Shown piece by piece: positions 8,836-16,637 of a stretch of 64,000 nucleotides of DNA. How positions within the stretch are numbered: the first letter of the stretch is position 1; the number at the start of each line of letters is the position of its first letter. The notes beneath the pieces were generated by a model, which was given only the letters and a program-made list of their open reading frames with translations, ran no database searches and had not been told where the DNA came from. A program made the translations under genes and the position numbers. The DNA is from Bog-159 sp050008575 (GTDB lineage Bacteria; Acidobacteriota; Terriglobia; Bryobacterales; Bryobacteraceae). The stretch is from contig JBEKMJ010000019.1 in the NCBI GenBank assembly GCA_050008575.1, forward strand, positions 1 through 64,000. Direction: 5' to 3'.

Positions 8836-10119
8836 TGGCGCCAGGCGGTCCTTGGCAATCTTGAGGACGATGCCGGCGTTGCGATCGGCGACTTCGCTCA
8901 CTTTGTATTCCGAGGCAGTGCCGAGGACTTGGGCGATCTCGGAGGGAGTAAGTTTATAGTCGTCCGCAAGCCATTGCGCCATATTGGCGGTGGCGGCGCG
9001 GAAGGCGTCGTCGAGCGATCCGGCGAGGCCCATGGCCATGATGTGAGTGGCGGACTCCACGCGCGGGCTCAGGATGCCTTTGTGCGAAATCACATCCACG
9101 GAGAACTCCACGTCCATGGACGTTTCCAGGGCGTTGCCGTTGAGCTCGCCGTCGCCTTGCGCCGCGTGGCCATCGCCGACATATAGGAGAGCGCCGGGGA
9201 CGTTGACGGGCAGGTAGACTGTGGCGCCCTCCACGATTTCATTGAAATCCATGTTGCCGCCCCAGCGGCCGGAATCGCCGGTGCCGGGAGGCGCTTGCGT
9301 GGAGCGCGGCGCCGTGGCGACGCATCCCAACATGGGCCGGAGAGGCACGGTATAGCGCGCCAGGTGGTCGCCGGGCTTTTCGGAAGTAGCTACGCCGCGC
9401 TGCACATCGAGATGCCAGCGCACATTCTTGAAGCCATCCTTCATTCTTACGGCAAGGTCGCTATCCACGCCGCGATCCACGATGCCATCGTCGCTGACGG
9501 CCCAATCGCGATTGAGACGCAGGCGCGTGAGGTGCACCACTAAGATGTCTCCCGGCGCCGCGGTTTCGATGTAGAACGGCCCGGTTTCAGGATTGCCGCC
9601 GAGCACGCGCGTGACGCCTTTTTCGTCGGTACCGCCGGCATCGACGGTGGTGGTGTGAATGGTGTCGCCGGGGAAGACGGTGAGCACGGGCTGGTTCGCG
9701 GCCGAGAACTGGCGATGGAATGTGGACGGCGTGAAGTCGAAGCGTTGTGGCGCGCCGGCGCGGCGCGTTGGAACGAGCGTGGCCGTGAACCGGTGGGTGG
9801 TGGGATGCTCCTTATCGTCGCTGTCGACGAAGACGATGCTCCCGGAGATGGCGCCGGACTGGACGGTAGCGGTGAGTTCCTCACTACCGCCGCGCTCGCC
9901 TTTGGCCAGAAAGTGGAGGGCATTGCCGGTGACGGCGCCCTCCAGTTTGTCGCCGTCGAAGTCGCCGGCGATCTGGTCTCCCTGTTGGCTGAGCTGCATC
10001 GGAAAGGCGATGGGGGTGCCGTAGAAGTCGGCGGCGGCGAACCATCGTCCGGCAACGGCGGCGGATTGGGCCGGAAGAAGCGCGGGGAGCAGGAGGAGGA
10101 GGGACAGAGGCTTGGTCAT
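8818..10119 (-). CDS. secreted acetamidase/formamidase-family protein
   Basis: 433 aa. A signal peptide (MTKPLSLLLLLPALLPAQS) is followed by an extra N-terminal domain of about 115 residues, then the FmdA_AmdA core: GDTIHTTTVDAGG (about 157-169), ETGPFYIETAAPGDILVVHL and the VGDGHAAQGDGE segment. This family hydrolyses short amides to ammonia and acid, with metal-dependent members. The Sec signal and the N-terminal domain are unusual for classical cytosolic amidases, so the true substrate may differ. It converges with the permease gene and seems to be transcribed alone. Confidence 0.82.
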   Translation of the reverse strand: MTKPLSLLLLLPALLPAQSAAVAGRWFAAADFYGTPIAFPMQLSQQGDQIAGDFDGDKLEGAVTGNALHFLAKGERGGSEELTATVQSGAISGSIVFVDSDDKEHPTTHRFTATLVPTRRAGAPQRFDFTPSTFHRQFSAANQPVLTVFPGDTIHTTTVDAGGTDEKGVTRVLGGNPETGPFYIETAAPGDILVVHLTRLRLNRDWAVSDDGIVDRGVDSDLAVRMKDGFKNVRWHLDVQRGVATSEKPGDHLARYTVPLRPMLGCVATAPRSTQAPPGTGDSGRWGGNMDFNEIVEGATVYLPVNVPGALLYVGDGHAAQGDGELNGNALETSMDVEFSVDVISHKGILSPRVESATHIMAMGLAGSLDDAFRAATANMAQWLADDYKLTPSEIAQVLGTASEYKVSEVADRNAGIVLKIAKDRLAPLTPAK

Positions 10120-10339
10120 GACGACTCATTTTAGACGAGCGGAAATGGGGAAGGGTAGTTGGAGGCCGGTGACCGGGCCTCCGCGCCCCGGCGTGGCTGG
10201 CCGGGCGCCGAAGGTGCGGCTAAGCAGGCGCTGCCGCGGGTTCGTCTCGCTAGCATCCGTCCAACGTCCGTATCAGTGTTTTATCGGCGTTTCCGCGATC
10301 CATCACCCGACAGTAATTCCAAGCTATTTCAAATAACCC

Positions 10340-10368
10340 TTGACTAGACAAATATAATCGGACATAAG
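10340..10368 (+). promoter_or_regulatory. putative sigma-70-type promoter
   Basis: TTGACT (10340-10345), a 17-base spacer, then CATAAG (10363-10368) lie about 75 bases upstream of the small lipoprotein-like gene. The surrounding 100 bases are notably AT-rich for this window. A TATAAT at 10353-10358 is better by sequence but wrongly spaced from the TTGACT. Confidence 0.35.
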
Positions 10369-10441
10369 TTTTGTGGCGGTTGGGTCAGAATCAAGAAACG
10401 GCGAGTTAACCGCGCTGTAATTCAGATCCGAGGAGAACGGA

Positions 10442-10660
10442 ATGAACAGACCGGTGAGTGAGACGCTTGCCCTGGTCATGCTGGCCGCCGGTTGTGGCTC
10501 GCGGGGCGCGCAGACTACGGTCGTCCGTTCGAGGCTCCGCCAAGGCTGCAGCATGTACCACGGGTCGCGGCTCGGTAAAACTCGCGTAGATTGCGCACGC
10601 TTACTGAGCCGCGACCGTCAGGGAGCGGTTTCTATCGGTCAGTGTCCCCAAAACGATTAA
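10442..10660 (+). CDS. small lipoprotein-like gene, 3' half replaced by a repeat
   Basis: 72 aa. AGGAG six bases upstream of the ATG and a plausible promoter support expression. The N-terminus (MNRPVSETLALVMLAAGCGS) looks like a short lipoprotein signal with lipobox AAGC at residues 15-18, though the n-region has a single Arg. From about residue 40 the frame is made of family B repeat sequence (SRDRQGAVS), so the original C-terminus is probably lost. It could be a truncated lipoprotein remnant. No family recognised. Confidence 0.4.
   Translation: MNRPVSETLALVMLAAGCGSRGAQTTVVRSRLRQGCSMYHGSRLGKTRVDCARLLSRDRQGAVSIGQCPQND
10562..10660. repeat. family B inverted-repeat element (copy 1)
   Basis: The left arm GGTCGCGGCTCGGTAA (10563-10578) and right arm TTACTGAGCCGCGACC (10601-10616) are inverted copies. 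The right arm continues GTCAGGGAGCGGTT and ends CCCCAAAACGATTAAG. The same outer sequence is found at 63738-63835, and internal parts occur at 26178 and 54295. It overlaps the 3' half of the small gene above. Confidence 0.75.
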
Positions 10661-10720
10661 GCACCTAAACCGGGATGCGCCGTTGCCGATAGATCGCATA
10701 ACATGGCATAACATGAAAAG

Positions 10721-11278
10721 ATGCTCGTGTTAGCCTCCCGCTCGCCGCGCCGCCGAGACATCCTGCAACAGGCCGGAATTCCGTTCGTGGTCCGGCCGAT
10801 GGACGTGGATGAAACGCCGCAGCCGGGCGAGGCGGCGCGCGAATACGTGACACGCATCGCGCGGGAGAAGGCCCGTGCGGCCGCGGCGGGGCATGGCGAG
10901 ATCGTGCTGGCCGCGGACACCACGGTCGCGATCCAGGGCGAAATACTGGCCAAGCCTCTGGACGAAGCCGACGCGCGGCGCATGCTGCGGATGCTGTCGG
11001 GGCAGCGGCACGAGGTGCTGACGGGCATCTGCCTGCGGGCGGCGCATCGCACGATTGAGGACTGCGCGGAAACCAGCGTGTGGTTCGCGGAGCTATCGCG
11101 CGAGGAGATCGCGGAATACGCCGCCAGCGGGGAGCCCATGGACAAGGCCGGCGGTTACGCGATCCAGGGCCTGGCTTCAAAGTTCGTGCGGCGCATCGAG
11201 GGGTGCTATTTCAATGTGATGGGGTTGCCGGTGGCGCTGGTGTACCGGCATCTGCGAGACCTGCCGAACTGGGTTTAG
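10721..11278 (+). CDS. Maf-like nucleotide pyrophosphatase
   Basis: 185 aa, the normal Maf length. It starts MLVLASRSPRRRDILQQAG, carrying the SxSPRR motif, then the EKA segment, LAADTTVA with the catalytic Asp, KP(L)DEADARRML and the YAASGEPMDKAGGYAIQG substrate/metal motif. Maf proteins hydrolyse non-canonical or modified NTPs (dTTP/UTP or m7GTP classes) to the monophosphate in the cytoplasm. No ribosome site is obvious; ATG-proximal sequence is AT-rich. The subclass cannot be decided by eye. Confidence 0.9.
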   Translation: MLVLASRSPRRRDILQQAGIPFVVRPMDVDETPQPGEAAREYVTRIAREKARAAAAGHGEIVLAADTTVAIQGEILAKPLDEADARRMLRMLSGQRHEVLTGICLRAAHRTIEDCAETSVWFAELSREEIAEYAASGEPMDKAGGYAIQGLASKFVRRIEGCYFNVMGLPVALVYRHLRDLPNWV

Positions 11279-11334
11279 TGCGATGGGCGGACACGGTTGG
11301 CAGCGATCCACTTGGACCCCATAACTTTGCCCGC

Positions 11335-11413
11335 AGCCGGCTGTCAGCCGGCTCAGGCGAGCTGCGCTCGCCCGCGCTGACATGAGTGTCAGCGCGGCAG
11401 GCAGGGTGCCTGC
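11335..11413. repeat. array of four family A hairpins
   Basis: AGCCGGCT-GTC-AGCCGGCT (11335-11353), GGCGAGC-TGC-GCTCGCC (11356-11372), CGCGCTGACA-TGAG-TGTCAGCGCG (11373-11396) and GCAGGCA-GGG-TGCCTGC (11397-11413) follow directly on one another. Order and loop types mirror 3326-3404, but the stems of hairpins 3 and 4 are entirely different while remaining perfectly paired. This fills the gap between the Maf gene and the next permease. Confidence 0.85.
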
Positions 11414-11486
11414 GGCACGGACCAATGGCAGCTTAGTGGGAACAAATGGGCGCGTGCGTGCGTTTCTCATCTAATAAGGAGTGCCG

Positions 11487-13910
11487 ATGCAATTTTTCTG
11501 GCAAGACCTTCGTTACGGGTTTCGCACCCTGCTGCGGAATCCGGGCTTTTGCGCGGTCGCCATTGTGGCTCTGGCCTTGGGGATCGGCCCCAACACCGCC
11601 ATCTTCACGATGGTGAACGCGGTACTGCTGAAGCCGCTGCCCGTTCCCGAGCCCAACCGGGTGGTGATGATCTGGGGGACGCTGCTGAAATCCGGCTTCG
11701 ACCAGATGCCGGTGAGCGCGGCGGATTATCTGGACTGGAAACAGCAGGCTCACTCGTTCGACCAGATGTCGGCGGCTTTCGCCATCCCCGAATTCGGCCT
11801 GAATGTAAGCGGCGCGGGCGAGCCTGAAAGGGTGGCGGCGGCCCTGGCGTCGAAGGAGTTTCTGCCGGCGCTGGGCATCAAGCCCATGGTGGGCCGCAAT
11901 TTCCTGCCCGAAGAAGACCGGCCCGGCGGGGCGCCCGCCGTGCTGATCGGCAACGCGCTGTGGCAACGGCGCTTTCATTCCGATCCGGCGGCGGTGGGGC
12001 GCACGCTGACGGTGGACGGTATTCCGCGCACGGTTGTGGGCGTGGTTCCGCACGAGCTCGGCGAAATGGTGGCGGCGGACCTGTGGCTGCCTACGGCCAT
12101 CGATCCCAATAAACCGGAGCGGCAGAATCACAACTATGGCGTAGTGGCGCGGCTGAAGCCGGGTGTGAGCGTGGCGCAGGCGCGCGCCGAAATGATGGTA
12201 ATCGCGCGGCGTTTGGAGAGCGCCTATCCGGCCACCAACACGGGATGGGGCATCACGCTATTTCCGATGGCGGAGATGTTCACTGGCCGCATCCGCCCGG
12301 TGTTGCTGATCCTGCTGGCGGCCGTGGGACTGCTGCTGCTGATCGCGTGCGCCAACCTGGCGAACCTGTTGCTGGCGCGGGCCGCCACGCGCGAGAAGGA
12401 GATCGCCATTCGCGGCGCGCTAGGCGCGGGGCGCCGCCGCATCGTCCGCCAACTGCTGACCGAGAGCCTGGTGCTGGCCCTGGCGGGAGGGGCGCTGGGA
12501 CTGGTGTTGGCAGCGTGGGGCGTACGCCTGCTGCGCAGCATAGTGCCCGATATGTTCCCCATGCTGCAACACATGCGCGTGGATGTGCCGGTGCTGGCGT
12601 TCACGTTCGGCGCCTCGATTCTAACCGGCCTGCTGTTCGGCTTGGCGCCCGCCTGGAGATCGTCGCGCACCGATCTGAATACCACGCTGAAGGAAGCGGC
12701 GGGGCGCTCGGAAAGCTCCGGCGGATCGCATCGTATTCGCAGCTTCCTGCTGGCTGGGGAAGTGGCGCTGGCGGTGTTGCTGTCGGTAAGCGCGGGACTG
12801 TTGCTGCGCAGTTTCGCGCGGGTGACGGCGGTCGACCCCGGGGTGCGCACCGCCAATATCCTGACCATGAATGTGAGCCTGCCCGAGGTGAAATACGATA
12901 CACCGCTGAAGCGCGCGACCTTCTACAAGAACCTGGTGGAACGCGTGGAGGCGCTACCGGGCGTGCGTTCCGCGGGCGCGGTGATGTTTCTTCCGTTGCG
13001 GGTTTCGATACTCTCGTTTCGCATCGGCGTGAACGGTTTCACGATCGAAGGGCAGCCGCCTGTTTCGCAGGATAAGCAACCGCTGGCGGACTTCCGAATG
13101 GCGACGCCCGGCTACTTCAATACCATGGGGATCGCATTGCGGCAGGGCCGCCTCTTCGACCCACACGACGACCTGGATGCCAAACGCGTGGCCCTGGTGA
13201 ATGAAGCCCTGGTGCGGAAATACTTCCCGCACCAGAACCCATTGGGGCAACACCTGGCGATGGGCCAGCGCCTGGAAATCGTAGGCGTGGTGGCGGACGC
13301 CAAACTGTACGGGTTGGATGCGCCGGTGGAACCGGCCATTTATGTGCCGCACGGGCAGCACCCCGGCGGGTCGTCGATGGCCGTCGTGGTACGGACCGCA
13401 GGCGATCCTGGGGCTATGGCGTCCGCGGTGCGCCGCGAAATCCTGAAGCTGGACCCCGAACAGCCTATCTCCAACGTGCGCACCATGGAGAAAGTACTCT
13501 CGGATTCGCTGATGCTGCGCCGCGTGTCGATGCTGTTGATCACCGTATTCGCGGCGCTGGCGCTGACGTTGGCCACCGTCGGGATCTACGGGTTGACGGC
13601 ATATGCGGTGAGCCGGCGAACGCACGAGATCGGACTGCGCGTGGCGCTGGGAGCCAGCCAGCGGCAGATTCTGCGCCTGGTGGTGGGGCGCGAGCTGGTC
13701 ACTTCGACGATGGGGGCGGCGATTGGGGTGGGCGCGGCGCTGGTGTTGACGCGCGGGTTGTCGGGCATGCTGTATGGCGTTGCGGCGCGAGATCCGCTGG
13801 TGTTTGCCGGGGTGCCGCTGGTGCTCATCGCCGTTTCGGTGCTGGCCAGCTATGTGCCGGCGCGGAAGGCTACGCGGATCGATCCGCTGGTGGCGCTGAG
13901 GTATGAGTGA
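11487..13910 (+). CDS. orphan MacB/FtsX-type ABC permease (copy 2)
   Basis: 807 aa. AAGGAG five bases before the ATG at 11487 makes this the start rather than the GTG at 11481. It has MQFFWQDLRYGFRTLLRNPG, the LALGIGPNTAIFTMVNAVLL first segment, the MacB_PCD domain, FtsX triplet 1 (about 270-400, including LLIACANLANLLLARAATREKE), a second periplasmic domain, and FtsX triplet 2 with GIYGLTAYAVSRRTHEIG and a LVALRYE end. It encodes no ATPase and has none adjacent. It is a paralogue of the genes at 3425 and 20855; the family is amplified in acidobacteria. The substrate is unknown. Confidence 0.9.
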   Translation: MQFFWQDLRYGFRTLLRNPGFCAVAIVALALGIGPNTAIFTMVNAVLLKPLPVPEPNRVVMIWGTLLKSGFDQMPVSAADYLDWKQQAHSFDQMSAAFAIPEFGLNVSGAGEPERVAAALASKEFLPALGIKPMVGRNFLPEEDRPGGAPAVLIGNALWQRRFHSDPAAVGRTLTVDGIPRTVVGVVPHELGEMVAADLWLPTAIDPNKPERQNHNYGVVARLKPGVSVAQARAEMMVIARRLESAYPATNTGWGITLFPMAEMFTGRIRPVLLILLAAVGLLLLIACANLANLLLARAATREKEIAIRGALGAGRRRIVRQLLTESLVLALAGGALGLVLAAWGVRLLRSIVPDMFPMLQHMRVDVPVLAFTFGASILTGLLFGLAPAWRSSRTDLNTTLKEAAGRSESSGGSHRIRSFLLAGEVALAVLLSVSAGLLLRSFARVTAVDPGVRTANILTMNVSLPEVKYDTPLKRATFYKNLVERVEALPGVRSAGAVMFLPLRVSILSFRIGVNGFTIEGQPPVSQDKQPLADFRMATPGYFNTMGIALRQGRLFDPHDDLDAKRVALVNEALVRKYFPHQNPLGQHLAMGQRLEIVGVVADAKLYGLDAPVEPAIYVPHGQHPGGSSMAVVVRTAGDPGAMASAVRREILKLDPEQPISNVRTMEKVLSDSLMLRRVSMLLITVFAALALTLATVGIYGLTAYAVSRRTHEIGLRVALGASQRQILRLVVGRELVTSTMGAAIGVGAALVLTRGLSGMLYGVAARDPLVFAGVPLVLIAVSVLASYVPARKATRIDPLVALRYE

Positions 13911-13923
13911 TACGGGCTTCGGA

Positions 13924-13964
13924 GCGGGCCTGCGAGGCCCGCGCAAGCTACGAGCCTGCCCCAC
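13924..13964. repeat. family A hairpin pair between convergent genes
   Basis: GCGGGCC-TGCGA-GGCCCGC followed by a decayed second hairpin (AAGCT-ACG-AGCCT) and CCCCAC. It matches 8774-8814 except for a few bases in hairpin 2. It lies 14 bases after the permease stop and four bases before the end of the GH44 gene, so it could serve as a bidirectional terminator. Confidence 0.8.
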
Positions 13965-13967
13965 TAT

Positions 13968-16571
13968 TTACTGGGTCACGGTAATCGTCGCGGCACTGCC
14001 GTTCCAGTAATAATCGTATGTCCAAGTGGAATTGAAGACGCCGATCGCGACGTTATAGACTCCCGGCGACACGCTGCCGTTCGGCGTCCAACTGTATGAG
14101 TACGGTAGAGCCTGGCCGGCGTTTAAGTTCTGGCCAGTCCAGTAGGTGGTGGCGACGGCGATGCCCGATTGACTGAAGATCTGCAGTTCGACGATGGCAT
14201 TGGTCAGGCCCGTAGGGCCGGTTTCGGTGACGGTAGCCGAAATATTGGACGTGCCGCCGACGGCGATGGTGGATGGATTCGCGGTCGCCGAGGAAGTGAA
14301 CGTGGTCGATGAGTTGACCGTGATGGTCCCAGCCGACGCGTTCCAATTCCATTGCTGCCACGTGGCGCTGAAAACGCCCGCCTCGATGGTATATGTGCCA
14401 GCCAGGGCGGGCTGCAGAGTCAGCGAGTAACTATGGGACTGGCTTTTGGCAAAATTCTGCGCGGTGAAGTTCTGCGTGGCGGCGGTATTGCCGCTAGGAT
14501 CGATTACCAGGATTTGAACAATCCCGTTGGTGAGCGAGTGGGCCGTGCAGACGACTTTCGCGGTAACCGTGGTACTTGCGCCCTGTGTTACCGGGTTCGG
14601 CGAAGCCGTGGCGGACGACGTAAACGTAGGGGGCACGATCGGCGTCGCGGCGAGTGGCGTGGAGTTGGGACTCGTACCCGCCGAATTCGAGCCTGACACA
14701 ACATAGAAGTAAGTCGTTCCGTTGGTCAGGCCGGTATCTTTGAAAGCCGTCGGCGCGGGGCTGGTGACGGTACCGACTTTCGTATACGGACCACCGCTGG
14801 CGGCGCCACGGCTGACCGTATAGCTTGTCGCACCGCCGCCTGCCTGCCACGTCAGATGCACGATGCCGTTGCCCACAGTCGCAGCCAAACCGGTGGGCGC
14901 CGTGGGCGGCGAAACCACGTTACCGGCCGGGATGACAAACAGGGTGACGCTTTGTGACGGGAGGGTCGTGGTAATCGAATTGTTGGCGATGGCGACGTTG
15001 CCGAGCGGGGTAATCGCGGTTTGGGTGGCGGAGGCGATTTGCCAGGCCTGGGCCGTGCCGGTGGTCGCAAAGTTCGCCAGGCTGACGGAAACCGGCGTGC
15101 TGCCCTGCTGCTTGTTGACGACCATCACGGTCAGCGCATTGTCGGTGGAGCGCACGGCCGCAAACGACGAAAGGTAGTCCGGATCGGCCACTCCGGCGGA
15201 TACGCTGGTGTTTCCAAACGTGGAATTATCGCTATCGTAGTTACGGTAAATCTGCATGGAAAGATAGGTCGGCGAAGGGTTGAGGGGAACCGTCCAGCGA
15301 GAGCCCATATCCAGCGCCTGGCGGCCGAAAATGCCCAGCACGTCGGCTTGCGTGGTGGCGCCATTCAGATTTGCTTCGTCGCCCCAGTTGTACTCGGTAA
15401 CTGCGGTCTTGAGTCCGGGATAGTATTGCTTCACCCAACTTTTCAAGTTAGGGATCAAGTCGACGATGCCATTATCGATTCCGACGGTAGCGATCCAGGA
15501 TTGGTCCACATAGTTCGGGTCCCAGAGCGAACGGGTGGACTGGTTGCGAATGAGCTGCGCCGACAGCGAATCGTTATCGCTGTAGGAGCCGTCCTGAGGG
15601 TAGTAATGAACGCTGAGGACATCCAAAAGCTGCGTACCGGTGGTTTGTCGGTAGGCGGCAAGCTGCTGCATCAGCCAGGGGTAGTAGTAAGTGTCGTTGT
15701 GAGTAGCATAGTCGGACCCGGGGCCGGTGCCGTTCTGCTGGTCGAAGCCGCTGTAGAAGAGCGCCAGCCATCCCCATTCCTCGGGTCCGACGATGGTCGC
15801 GGTGGGGTCCAGCGCGCGCACGGTTCCGGCGTAACTGAGGTAATCGTTGTAGATCTGATTGTAATCCGCGCCAACGGGGGCCACGTCGCGATGGGTGCTG
15901 TACCAGATGGATGGCTCATTATCCATCAGATAGTATTTAAGTCCGCCGGCGGCGGCCAGTCCCCATGTGCCGATCAGGTGCTGAACCCATCCCTGCTGGA
16001 TGGAGGGACTGTTCGGGGTGCTGGCGTCCGCGGGATTGTTGCCGGTGATGTATGGATTGCCCGGCGCCGTGCCGACGCCGTTCCCGGCGTCCGGATTGTA
16101 CGGATCCCATCCGGTCTGCGGACCGTACTTGGCGATCGAAAAGGACCAAACGGTGGAGCGGCTGGGGCCCAAATTGCCGATGTAACCGATCATCGGGATG
16201 GTGAGCATGGCCTGCGCGCCAACGTCGGCGGCCCGGGTGGTGGCGATGAAGTTGTCGCCGCGGTAGCCGGGCGTGGAATCCGAATCGGCGATGCTTTCGA
16301 AGTACCAGTCGTTGCCGCGATTGTCGGAGTTCAGCAGCCAGTTGTAGCTGGTCTCGGAATCGCCGCCGCTGCGGTTTAGAGGGCAGTTCAACGCGACGAG
16401 GTCGCTGGTGGCGGCAAAGGCCAGACCGTAGATGTCCGGACTGATGGGGTGGCGGTCGGCATTCGCGTCCACGGCGACGTACGTGGCCGGATTCTGCGCG
16501 AAGGTTAGCGCGGCGACTGCGAGCAGAAGCGCAACGCGGGCGCCACTTAGTCTAGTTAACACGGGGTTCAC
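13968..16571 (-). CDS. secreted glycoside hydrolase family 44 glucanase with FnIII and two C-terminal modules
   Basis: 867 aa with a GTG start. A signal peptide (about 1-25, ending TFAQ) precedes a GH44 catalytic domain. The likely acid/base is Glu219 in YLMDNEPSIWY and the likely nucleophile is Glu393 in TAVTEYNWGDE. GH44 enzymes cleave beta-1,4-glucans such as xyloglucan and CMC. A fibronectin III domain follows (about 560-645), then two related beta-rich modules of about 105 residues (from FTSSATASPNPV and FTSSATANPSTI), possibly carbohydrate-binding. Acts outside the cell. No ribosome site is obvious, and nearby GTG alternatives exist. Confidence 0.88.
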   Translation of the reverse strand: MNPVLTRLSGARVALLLAVAALTFAQNPATYVAVDANADRHPISPDIYGLAFAATSDLVALNCPLNRSGGDSETSYNWLLNSDNRGNDWYFESIADSDSTPGYRGDNFIATTRAADVGAQAMLTIPMIGYIGNLGPSRSTVWSFSIAKYGPQTGWDPYNPDAGNGVGTAPGNPYITGNNPADASTPNSPSIQQGWVQHLIGTWGLAAAGGLKYYLMDNEPSIWYSTHRDVAPVGADYNQIYNDYLSYAGTVRALDPTATIVGPEEWGWLALFYSGFDQQNGTGPGSDYATHNDTYYYPWLMQQLAAYRQTTGTQLLDVLSVHYYPQDGSYSDNDSLSAQLIRNQSTRSLWDPNYVDQSWIATVGIDNGIVDLIPNLKSWVKQYYPGLKTAVTEYNWGDEANLNGATTQADVLGIFGRQALDMGSRWTVPLNPSPTYLSMQIYRNYDSDNSTFGNTSVSAGVADPDYLSSFAAVRSTDNALTVMVVNKQQGSTPVSVSLANFATTGTAQAWQIASATQTAITPLGNVAIANNSITTTLPSQSVTLFVIPAGNVVSPPTAPTGLAATVGNGIVHLTWQAGGGATSYTVSRGAASGGPYTKVGTVTSPAPTAFKDTGLTNGTTYFYVVSGSNSAGTSPNSTPLAATPIVPPTFTSSATASPNPVTQGASTTVTAKVVCTAHSLTNGIVQILVIDPSGNTAATQNFTAQNFAKSQSHSYSLTLQPALAGTYTIEAGVFSATWQQWNWNASAGTITVNSSTTFTSSATANPSTIAVGGTSNISATVTETGPTGLTNAIVELQIFSQSGIAVATTYWTGQNLNAGQALPYSYSWTPNGSVSPGVYNVAIGVFNSTWTYDYYWNGSAATITVTQ

Positions 16572-16637
16572 CCAATGGCACTGTACTCCGGGTTCGCGGG
16601 ACTGTCAATACTCCTGTGGGTTATCGAGTGTGCGAAA

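Noticed and set aside
10340..10358. TTGACT followed closely by TATAAT as a strong promoter
   Set aside because: Only seven bases separate them, which is incompatible with a standard sigma-70 promoter; the CATAAG at 17-base spacing was reported instead at low confidence.
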